In this document: in pieces, positions 1 through 4,722 of the stretch | Layout: every line of letters starts with the position of its first letter | Numbering within the stretch: position 1 is the first letter of the stretch | Assembly (NCBI GenBank): GCA_041595355.1 | Contig: JBFHKO010000158.1 | Location: 1-5,909 of the forward strand | Direction: 5' to 3' | Source of the DNA: JBFHKO01 sp041595355 | GTDB taxonomy: Bacteria > Pseudomonadota > Gammaproteobacteria > Enterobacterales > Aeromonadaceae | Length of the DNA stretch: 5,909 bases | The notes under the pieces: generated by a model | The model's input: the letters and a program-made list of their open reading frames with translations, nothing else | The model's database searches: none | What the model was told of the DNA's origin: nothing | Program-made: the position numbers and the translations under genes

Positions 1-643
1 CGACAGCCTGTCGGCCCTGACGCTGCTGATGAATGCCGATGATCGTATCCGGGCCCTGGCCGATCCGGGCCTCATCCCGCTGCGCCAGGCCCTGACCGAC
101 GACATCGCCACCCTGAGAGCCCTGCCGCAACTCGACCGTGAAGGCGTGGTGCTGCGCCTGGGAGCCCTCATCGACAATGTCGATCAGTTGCCGCTGCAGG
201 GCATAGCGCCGCCGGGCCCGACGCCCGGTGGCGGCGAGCCGAGCACCGAGCTGGCCGACTGGCAGAGCAACCTGAAGAAGAGCCTGAGCAATTTCGCCGA
301 AAACTTCATCACCATCCGCCGCCGAGCCGGCGAGGTCGCGCCGCTCATCTCGCCGGAACAGACCTGGTATCTGCGTGAAAACCTGCAGGCCCGCCTGCTG
401 CAGGCCCAGCTGGCCATCCACCGGGAGCAGCAGAGCCTCTATCAGGAAAACCTGGAGAAGGTCAGCCAGTGGCTGGAGCAATACGTGGACCCCAACGACA
501 GCACTACCCAGTACATGCAGGCCGAGCTGGAGAAGCTGCGCGAGCAACGCATCAGCCTCGACTATCCCAAACAGTTCAAGACCCAGGCGCTGCTGGAGGA
601 GCTGATGAACCAGCGGCTGCAACGCATGCTGAACGACCAGTGA
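1..643 (+). CDS. hemX: HemX family protein, C-terminal part (5' end outside window)
   Basis: The reading frame is open from the first full codon (nt 2) to TGA at 641-643, giving 213 residues. An internal ATG at 29 is not the true start, because the family pattern continues upstream of it. The visible part holds the typical HemX stretch: LADPGLIPLRQAL, then LRALPQLDREGV, then LRLGALIDNVDQLPL. After it come an acidic, helix-rich region and a charged C-terminus. Family proteins are usually near 350-400 residues with a cytoplasmic N-terminus, one membrane helix and a large periplasmic domain; those N-terminal parts are missing here. HemX is encoded with hemC and hemD and was historically annotated as uroporphyrinogen-III C-methyltransferase. 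The family lacks a convincing methyltransferase fold, so an accessory or regulatory role in tetrapyrrole synthesis is safer. hemY follows after 10 nt, which supports the call. I am confident of the family and not of the biochemical role. Confidence 0.9.
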   Translation, partial: DSLSALTLLMNADDRIRALADPGLIPLRQALTDDIATLRALPQLDREGVVLRLGALIDNVDQLPLQGIAPPGPTPGGGEPSTELADWQSNLKKSLSNFAENFITIRRRAGEVAPLISPEQTWYLRENLQARLLQAQLAIHREQQSLYQENLEKVSQWLEQYVDPNDSTTQYMQAELEKLREQRISLDYPKQFKTQALLEELMNQRLQRMLNDQ

Positions 644-653
644 GGAGCGCATC

Positions 654-1832
654 ATGATCCGTGCAATATTGCTGTTGCTGGTGGCTGCCGCCGGGCTGGT
701 GCTTGGCCCCATGCTGGCGGACCATCAGGGCTACGTGCTCATCACCCTGGGCAACTACACCATTGAGATGTCGGTGGTGAGCGGCGTGCTGATAGCCGTG
801 CTCTTCTACGTCGCCCTGTTGCTGATGGAGAGCCTGCTGGGACGCCTGTTTTCCGTTGGCCAGCGCACCCGGGGCTGGCTCAGCCAACGACGCCATCACA
901 AGGCGCGTCACCAGACCCTGGATGGCCTGGTCGCCCTGGCGGAGGGCCACTACCGGGAAGCGGAACGGCTGATGGTCAAGGGCGCCCAGAATACCGAAAC
1001 GCCGCTCATCAACTACCTGACCGCCGCCGAAGCGGCTCAGGCCCAGGGGCTGGAGGATAAGCGGGACGACTACCTGCGCCAGGCGGAAGCCGAGCATCCC
1101 AAGGCGGAGCTGGCCGTGGGGCTGATCCGCGCCCGGCTGCAACTGCGCCAGGGCAACACCGCCGCGGCCGAGACAATCCTCCGCGCGCTGCGGGACAGCC
1201 ATCCCCAGAACCTGATGGTGCAAAGCCTGCTGAAGGAGTGTTACCTGACCCTGGGCCGCTGGTCGGCGCTGCTGGAATTGCTGCCCGGCCTGCACAAGCG
1301 CAAGCTGATCGACGACGACGAGCTGGCACAGCTGCAGCAACGCAGCTACGCCGCGCTGTTTGCCGAGCAGGGCCTCAAGCTGGGTGCCGAGGGACTGCTG
1401 GCGCTGTGGCAAGATCTCCCCCGGGCCCGGCGTCAGGACCCGCTGCTGCTGGCGCCCCTGTGCCAGCAGTTGATCCAGCTCCAGGCACCGGACAAGGCCG
1501 AAACGCTGCTGCTGGAGGCTCTGCGCAAGCAGCCGCACCCGGCGCTGCTGGCACTCTGCGGCCAGCTGGGCGCCGGCGAACATGCACCGCTGCTGGCGCT
1601 GTTGCAGCGCCAGGAGAAACAGCAGCCCGAACTGGCGCCCCTGTTGTCCGCCATCGGCCAGCTGCACCTGCTGCACCGCCAGTTTGCCCCGGCTCAGCAC
1701 TATCTGGAGCGGGCCCTGGCGCTGCAACCCAGCACCGATACCTATGCCGCCCTGGCCCAGGCTCTAGAGCAGCAACGCCTGTTCGAGAAAGCCAGCCACT
1801 TCTACCGCCTGAGCCTGAAAGCGCCCGCCTGA
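654..1832 (+). CDS. hemY: HemY, inner-membrane TPR protein of the heme operon
   Basis: The product is 392 residues, close to the usual HemY length of about 390-400. The ATG at 654 has a strong ribosome binding site, GAGGAG at 642-647, which overlaps the hemX stop codon and implies translational coupling. Two membrane helices are visible, at about residues 4-21 and 41-60, with the HemY N-terminal signature between and after them (DHQGYVLITLGNYTIEMS). Alpha-helical tetratricopeptide-like repeats follow. The clearest are at about 89-110, 154-185 and 330-386, with typical pairs such as GHYREAERLM and QFAPAQHYLERALALQPS. This HemY should not be confused with the Gram-positive coproporphyrinogen oxidase of the same name. 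The gammaproteobacterial protein is thought to act as a scaffold or coordinator in late heme synthesis, with its TPR domain probably periplasmic. It is the last gene of the operon in this window. I see no frameshift or missing segment. Confidence 0.93.
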   Translation: MIRAILLLLVAAAGLVLGPMLADHQGYVLITLGNYTIEMSVVSGVLIAVLFYVALLLMESLLGRLFSVGQRTRGWLSQRRHHKARHQTLDGLVALAEGHYREAERLMVKGAQNTETPLINYLTAAEAAQAQGLEDKRDDYLRQAEAEHPKAELAVGLIRARLQLRQGNTAAAETILRALRDSHPQNLMVQSLLKECYLTLGRWSALLELLPGLHKRKLIDDDELAQLQQRSYAALFAEQGLKLGAEGLLALWQDLPRARRQDPLLLAPLCQQLIQLQAPDKAETLLLEALRKQPHPALLALCGQLGAGEHAPLLALLQRQEKQQPELAPLLSAIGQLHLLHRQFAPAQHYLERALALQPSTDTYAALAQALEQQRLFEKASHFYRLSLKAPA

Positions 1833-1843
1833 ACCGCCCCCCG

Positions 1844-1871
1844 GACCACCGCAAGCCCCCTTGCGGTGGTC
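1844..1871 (+). terminator. Strong hairpin after hemY, terminator-like but without a U-tract
   Basis: GACCACCGCAAG (1844-1855) pairs perfectly with CTTGCGGTGGTC (1860-1871), giving a 12-bp stem with a CCCC loop. It starts 11 nt after the hemY stop codon. The bases that follow on the + strand are AAAAAAT, not Ts, so this is not a standard intrinsic terminator in the hemY direction. In the opposite direction the T-run comes before the stem, so that orientation fails too. Likely roles are protection of the hemY mRNA 3' end, a pause or processing site, or part of Rho-dependent termination. The fold is certain; the function is inferred. Confidence 0.55.
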
Positions 1872-1895
1872 AAAAAATAATCTGCCGTCATCCAA

Positions 1896-1924
1896 TTGAC
1901 ATAAACATGTATTGGTAACACCAT
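1896..1924 (+). promoter_or_regulatory. Candidate sigma70 promoter for the 757-residue envelope enzyme
   Basis: A perfect -35 hexamer TTGACA lies at 1896-1901. At the best spacing of 17 nt, 1919-1924 reads CACCAT, which keeps only the A at position 2 and the A and T at positions 5-6 of TATAAT, so the -10 box is weak. This AT-richer patch is the only promoter-like stretch between hemY and the next gene. CCAAT (1892-1896) and ATTGG (1911-1915) flank the -35 region as an inverted repeat with a 14-nt spacer, which could be an operator. If the promoter is real, the 5' leader is about 135 nt. Confidence 0.35.
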
Positions 1925-1983
1925 GCCAGCAACCCGCCGCGCGCCCGGTTCGCAGTCCAGGTTTCCGACCCGCCGCGTCCCGG

Positions 1984-1997
1984 CGCAGGAGCCTGCG
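1984..1997. repeat. Short inverted repeat in the leader of the envelope-enzyme gene
   Basis: CGCAGG (1984-1989) and CCTGCG (1992-1997) are exact inverted repeats separated by AG. In RNA this gives a short GC-rich hairpin of about 5 bp with a 4-nt loop, some 70 nt before the start codon. It could be a minor structural element in the leader or a protein binding site. In DNA this GC-rich it may also be chance. Confidence 0.3.
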
Positions 1998-2048
1998 GTG
2001 AAGCGATTGGCAAGAGCCCGGCTTTCCCGGAGCAACCTGTTGTAGTGA

Positions 2049-2053
2049 AAGGA
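2049..2053 (+). promoter_or_regulatory. Distant ribosome binding site for the envelope-enzyme gene
   Basis: AAGGA at 2049-2053 is the only Shine-Dalgarno-like sequence before the ATG at 2068. The gap of 14 nt is longer than the usual 5-9 nt. The frame has no other ATG, GTG or TTG just upstream, and later ATGs would remove the first membrane helix, so ATG 2068 remains the best start. The spacing suggests modest translation efficiency. Confidence 0.45.
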
Positions 2054-2067
2054 AAATACCGATCCTC

Positions 2068-4341
2068 ATGACGCTGAATTTCCCCGCAGTCAAAGGCTGG
2101 CGCCGGGCGGCGACAGGCCAACGCCTCGGCCTCTCCCTGCTGCTGCTCGGCCTGATGTTCACCCTGCTGCTGCCGATCACCGGCCTGCAGAGCCGGCTCT
2201 CCCCCCATTACGGCCTGCCATTCGGCCCGGTCGCCGAGCTGCAGCGTCTCGGCCTCATCTACAAGAGCGACAGCCGCGGCACCTACGCGGTGCTGGATGC
2301 CTACTGGCTGTTCCACCAGCCACTGGCCGCCGGTGACCGCCTGGTCTACCGCCTCAACAGACCGGATGGGCAGGAAGCCAGTCACGTCGAGCTGGAGCTC
2401 AAGGCCAAGCATGGGCTGAATGGCGCCTGCCTGGCCGCCCAGGGCTGCAGCCTGCATCTGAAGAGCAGCATCCGGGTGCCGGAAGAGGCACTGGCCAGCG
2501 AATATACCCTCAGCGCCGAACTGCGCCGTCCCGACGGCCAGGCAGACGGCTTCAACCAGCCCCGGCTGCTGCGCTCACTGCCGGAGAACGGCTTTCCCCT
2601 CGCGGAGATGGCACTGCTGCTGCTGCTGACCCTGCTGGCCACCGGCAGCCTGCTGCGCTACCTGGCGCCGGTGGCGCGCGGTGATCGGCTCTCCCGCATC
2701 CTGGTCAGCCTGCTGATCGCCAACCTGACCTTCCTGCTGCTGCACTCGGCCCTGGTGTTCCGTTTCGGTGAATTCCTGATCTGGTCCGAATACCGCCAGG
2801 ATCAGTACTACGTCTCCTGGGTACTGATGGTGCTGGGCAGCTGGCTCGCCATGCTGGTGGGCCGCAGCCTCTACATGGGGCTGCTGTTTACCGGCCTGTA
2901 CGGCTGCGCCCTGCTGGCCAACTTCATGAAGATCAGCATCTATGGCATCCCCCTGGGCGGCAACGATCTCAGCAACCTCGGCAGCCTGCTGCAGATACTG
3001 CGAGAGCAGTATCCGCTGCTGCCCTGGCTGCTGCTGGCCGGCGCGCTGGGGCTGCTGTGGCGCCTGCGCCTGCTGGGCTGGCTGCTCCGCGCCAGCGCCG
3101 TGGTGATTGCCTTCTTCGGCTTCAGCGTGTTCGCCACCCAGGCCAGCAATCTGGTGCTGGGGTACAACATCAAGTACTTCCACAATGCGGTCACCTACCA
3201 CAGGGACATAGTGCGCCGCGGCCCCACCCTCTACCTGTTCGAGCTCATCAACGACATGGTCAGCGGTGGCACCATCTTCAGCTACCCGGTGGAGAAGGCC
3301 TCTCCCGCCTCGGCGCCGGTGGCAACGGCCAACGCCGCCCACCAGGCCGACTGGGATGTGGTGATCGTCATGCAGTACGAGGCACTGTGGCTGGACTGGA
3401 AGGGCGGCATCTGCAAACCGCCTCCCGGCCTGCAGCTGCCGGCCGGCGTGCAGCAGTTTCACAAGGTGATCCACTCCCCCACGGTGGGCGGCATGACGGT
3501 ACTGGCCGAATTCGAGATGAACACCGGCCTGCCGGTGGGCATATTGCGCAAGGGCATAGTGCCCTACTACTACCTGAACCGGCAGTCGCCCGGCCTGGCC
3601 GATACGGCCCGGCGGCAAGGCTATGCCACCACCTTCCTGCACCCCTACAAGGAAGGCTTCTGGGGCCGCAAGGAGGCCATACCCGCGCTGGGCTACCAGA
3701 CGCGGCGGTTCGACGATGCCTTCACCGCCATGGACTACCGGGGACTCTATGTCTCGGACCAGGCGGTGGTGCGCCACATCCTGGCTCAGGTGCAGGCGGC
3801 CCGTCAGCCCCAGTTCATCTATACGGTGACCATGCAGGGGCATGGCCCCTTCAATGGCCCCCGCTACGGTGCTCATGAGCTGGAGGCCGCCTGCCCGGAT
3901 CTGCCGGAGGCCGAGCGGCAGATCCTCAACAACTTCTATACCGGCGTGGTGGATGCCATGGCTTCCCTGCAGAGCCTGCTGGCGGGGCTCGACAAGTCGG
4001 GCAAGCGCTACCTGGTGCTGGCCTTCGGCGACCACCAGCCCTACCTGATGAGTGCCGGTCAGCGGGTGCTCTCGGCCCACCCCAAGGCGGAAGAGACCTT
4101 CGAGATCCCCTTCATGGCCTTCAGCCGGGCCGACGATGGTCATGATCTGCAGGCCAGTTTCCAGCCGGTGCGCCAGCTGTTCCAGGCCGGTGAGCTGCTC
4201 ATGCAACTGTTGCGCGGCGAACCGCCCCGCCTGGCCAGCGACAGGGTCCTGCATCCGGTGCTGGGCATGGAGAAGGGCTTCGAGCTGTCTCGCTACCAGC
4301 AGGATATCCAGCTCACGTTCCGGCCCGACACACACCCCTGA
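2068..4341 (+). CDS. LTA synthase / OpgB-like membrane phosphoglycerol transferase (alkaline phosphatase superfamily)
   Basis: This 757-residue polytopic protein has a C-terminal extracytoplasmic sulfatase-fold domain. One membrane helix (about 20-40) is followed by a non-membrane region (about 41-177). A block of about five helices then follows (roughly 179-199, 210-231, 248-287, 316-336, 339-358). The catalytic domain runs from about 428 to the end. Motifs match LtaS: VIVMQYEALW (metal-ligand Glu438), GGMTVLAEFEMNTG with the probable nucleophile Thr477, VTMQGHGPF (His592), and FGDHQPYL (Asp655, His656). Family enzymes move a phosphoglycerol or similar group from a phospholipid to a glycan or lipid on the outer face of the inner membrane. 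Examples are LTA synthesis in Firmicutes and periplasmic glucan decoration by OpgB in E. coli. The length is near that of OpgB (about 763), but the N-terminal periplasmic insert is unusual. It carries Cys121 and Cys127, and the catalytic domain has Cys449 and Cys609, all possible disulfide partners. The gene is flanked by unrelated functions and seems monocistronic. The superfamily and an intact active site are secure; the substrate is unknown. Confidence 0.85.
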   Translation: MTLNFPAVKGWRRAATGQRLGLSLLLLGLMFTLLLPITGLQSRLSPHYGLPFGPVAELQRLGLIYKSDSRGTYAVLDAYWLFHQPLAAGDRLVYRLNRPDGQEASHVELELKAKHGLNGACLAAQGCSLHLKSSIRVPEEALASEYTLSAELRRPDGQADGFNQPRLLRSLPENGFPLAEMALLLLLTLLATGSLLRYLAPVARGDRLSRILVSLLIANLTFLLLHSALVFRFGEFLIWSEYRQDQYYVSWVLMVLGSWLAMLVGRSLYMGLLFTGLYGCALLANFMKISIYGIPLGGNDLSNLGSLLQILREQYPLLPWLLLAGALGLLWRLRLLGWLLRASAVVIAFFGFSVFATQASNLVLGYNIKYFHNAVTYHRDIVRRGPTLYLFELINDMVSGGTIFSYPVEKASPASAPVATANAAHQADWDVVIVMQYEALWLDWKGGICKPPPGLQLPAGVQQFHKVIHSPTVGGMTVLAEFEMNTGLPVGILRKGIVPYYYLNRQSPGLADTARRQGYATTFLHPYKEGFWGRKEAIPALGYQTRRFDDAFTAMDYRGLYVSDQAVVRHILAQVQAARQPQFIYTVTMQGHGPFNGPRYGAHELEAACPDLPEAERQILNNFYTGVVDAMASLQSLLAGLDKSGKRYLVLAFGDHQPYLMSAGQRVLSAHPKAEETFEIPFMAFSRADDGHDLQASFQPVRQLFQAGELLMQLLRGEPPRLASDRVLHPVLGMEKGFELSRYQQDIQLTFRPDTHP

Positions 4342-4351
4342 GCCCCATGAT

Positions 4352-4376
4352 GGGCCCCATACTCAGAATGGGGCCC
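4352..4376 (+). terminator. Likely terminator hairpin after the envelope-enzyme gene
   Basis: GGGCCCCAT (4352-4360) pairs exactly with ATGGGGCCC (4368-4376) around a 7-nt loop, giving a 9-bp, very GC-rich stem that begins 10 nt after the stop codon. The following bases are CATTTG, so the U-tract is poor and termination may be leaky or Rho-assisted. The motif GCCCCAT occurs three times (4342-4348, 4354-4360, 4373-4379), and 4368-4379 is itself a perfect 12-bp palindrome, so alternative folds exist. Confidence 0.6.
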
Positions 4377-4381
4377 CATTT

Positions 4382-4397
4382 GCTGACAGCTGTCAGC
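4382..4397. repeat. Perfect 16-bp palindrome GCTGACAGCTGTCAGC
   Basis: The sequence equals its own reverse complement over all 16 bases. In RNA it would form a 6-bp stem with an AGCT loop; in DNA it is a good shape for a dimeric regulator site. It lies between the terminator hairpin and the NtrC-like sites, at about -185 from the predicted amt transcription start. No T-run follows on either strand, so it is not a simple terminator. I do not recognise the cognate protein. Confidence 0.5.
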
Positions 4398-4422
4398 CAC
4401 GCAGACATCCAGCTACCAATTA

Positions 4423-4437
4423 TGGTGCCACGCACCA
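4423..4437. promoter_or_regulatory. Pair of NtrC-type half-sites
   Basis: TGGTGC (4423-4428) and GCACCA (4432-4437) are both perfect NtrC half-sites but are arranged outward, separated by CAC. TGGTGC may be the right half of a degenerate dimer site centred near 4421, about 31 bp (three helical turns) from the clear site at 4452. The known E. coli glnA enhancers have a similar spacing. GCACCA may instead form the left half of a weak site at 4432-4446. Support comes from clustering with the clear site; each piece alone would be weak. Confidence 0.45.
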
Positions 4438-4443
4438 CAAAGA

Positions 4444-4460
4444 GGCTCCATATTGGTGCT
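4444..4460. promoter_or_regulatory. NtrC (GlnG) enhancer site upstream of amt
   Basis: GGCTCCATATTGGTGCT matches the known NtrC pattern TGCACCA-N3-TGGTGCA. Eleven of the twelve core positions agree, with only one A-to-T change in the left half, and the spacing is the correct 3 nt. It closely resembles the glnA enhancer that has TAT as its centre. It lies about 123 bp before the start predicted from the sigma54 promoter, a normal enhancer distance. Under nitrogen limitation phosphorylated NtrC would bind here to activate amt. Confidence 0.72.
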
Positions 4461-4492
4461 TTTGTGGTCACCGCTCGACACCCAATTCATTT

Positions 4493-4505
4493 GAAGCCAT
4501 TGATA
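4493..4505 (-). promoter_or_regulatory. IHF-like bending site between enhancer and sigma54 promoter
   Basis: GAAGCCATTGATA fits the reverse form of the IHF consensus (YAA-N4-TTGATW) at every defined position except the first. An A/T-rich stretch (AAATAATGG and on) lies on the side where IHF sites usually carry it. It sits between the NtrC site and the sigma54 promoter, near -76, where IHF often bends DNA so that NtrC can reach the polymerase. The consensus is loose, so the call depends on position. Confidence 0.5.
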
Positions 4506-4548
4506 AATAATGGCATTTTGATCATACGCTTAATGATGACCTGAGCAT

Positions 4549-4563
4549 TGGCAAGGATATTGC
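4549..4563 (+). promoter_or_regulatory. Sigma54 (RpoN) -24/-12 promoter of amt
   Basis: TGGCAAGGATATTGC matches TGGCAC-N5-TTGC with a single change (C to A). The invariant GG (4550-4551) and GC (4562-4563) are separated by exactly 10 nt. The preceding T makes the -24 box TTGGCA. The predicted start is near 4575, leaving a leader of about 148 nt before the GTG. The site contains the inverted repeat GGCAA/TTGCC, so the minus strand also looks sigma54-like, but its -24 box is poorer (CGG) and no gene lies that way. NtrC- and IHF-like sites upstream strengthen the call. Confidence 0.78.
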
Positions 4564-4601
4564 CGGCAGGTTGGTACGATTCATGAATCAAGGATGCGCC
4601 G

Positions 4602-4642
4602 TCGCACCAGCATAATCCCCTCGATGGGGACCTTTGGTGCGA
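4602..4642 (+). promoter_or_regulatory. Structured hairpin in the amt mRNA leader
   Basis: TCGCACCA (4602-4609) pairs perfectly with TGGTGCGA (4635-4642). Inside it TCCCC (4616-4620) pairs with GGGGA (4626-4630) around the loop TCGAT, with an internal loop between the two stems. A weaker competing hairpin, GGTGCG (4636-4641) with TGCGCC (4646-4651) around AAAA, uses the right arm of the outer stem, so the two folds exclude each other. The structure falls within the leader predicted from the sigma54 promoter. It does not match a riboswitch class I know. The outer arms also contain GCACCA and TGGTGC, the NtrC half-site words, but 25 nt apart. Confidence 0.45.
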
Positions 4643-4686
4643 AAATGCGCCCGGTTGGTGGCTCACATTGCCCACTCAGGGAGCAT

Positions 4687-4700
4687 CCCCCCCCTTTTTT
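4687..4700 (+). repeat. C8T6 homopolymer tract just before the amt ribosome binding site
   Basis: Eight Cs (4687-4694) run directly into six Ts (4695-4700), ending 12 nt before the GGAGG ribosome binding site. A GGG (4679-4681) just upstream could pair with the first Cs, making a weak 3-bp hairpin before the T-run. GGGG at 4626-4629 could also pair with the C-tract. The tract is untranslated, so length changes would alter leader folding and not the reading frame. Confidence 0.5.
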
Positions 4701-4712
4701 GAATCATGTTAT

Positions 4713-4717
4713 GGAGG
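4713..4717 (+). promoter_or_regulatory. Ribosome binding site that fixes the GTG start of amt
   Basis: GGAGG at 4713-4717 lies 5 nt before GTG 4723. An in-frame ATG at 4711 would add four residues (MEVT), but it overlaps this Shine-Dalgarno sequence and has none of its own. GTG 4723 is therefore preferred. Confidence 0.7.
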
Positions 4718-4722
4718 TTACT

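Noticed and set aside
576..1727. Long minus-strand open frame opposite hemY (383 codons)
   Set aside because: Its product is low-complexity, Gln/Leu-rich and family-less, as expected from the antisense of a GC-rich, Leu/Gln-rich gene. The + strand frame has clear HemY features and a good ribosome binding site.
2008..2022. Sigma54-like sequence TTGGCAAGAGCCCGGC upstream of the envelope enzyme
   Set aside because: The GG-N10-GC spacing is right and the -24 box is good, but the -12 box is CGGC in place of TTGC, and no NtrC-like or other enhancer sites are visible nearby. Probably chance, though a start-site map could overturn this.
1833..2067. Small gene in the hemY-downstream gap
   Set aside because: No frame here has a start with a plausible ribosome binding site and a credible product; the frames that cross it are shadow frames extending from hemY or the opposite strand.
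2575..4335. Very long minus-strand open frame (586 codons) opposite the envelope enzyme
   Set aside because: The product is His/Gln/Gly/Val-rich without motifs or membrane segments, while the + strand encodes intact catalytic motifs. It is open only because stop codons are rare in this codon bias.
4347..4544. Small + strand open frame of 65 codons in the gap before amt
   Set aside because: It has no ribosome binding site, starts inside the terminator hairpin and covers the palindrome, NtrC and IHF sites. The composition is not gene-like.
4602..4642. GCACCA...TGGTGC in the leader read as another NtrC site
   Set aside because: The half-sites are 25 nt apart where a dimer site needs 3, and they lie downstream of the predicted transcription start. 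An RNA stem explains the symmetry better.
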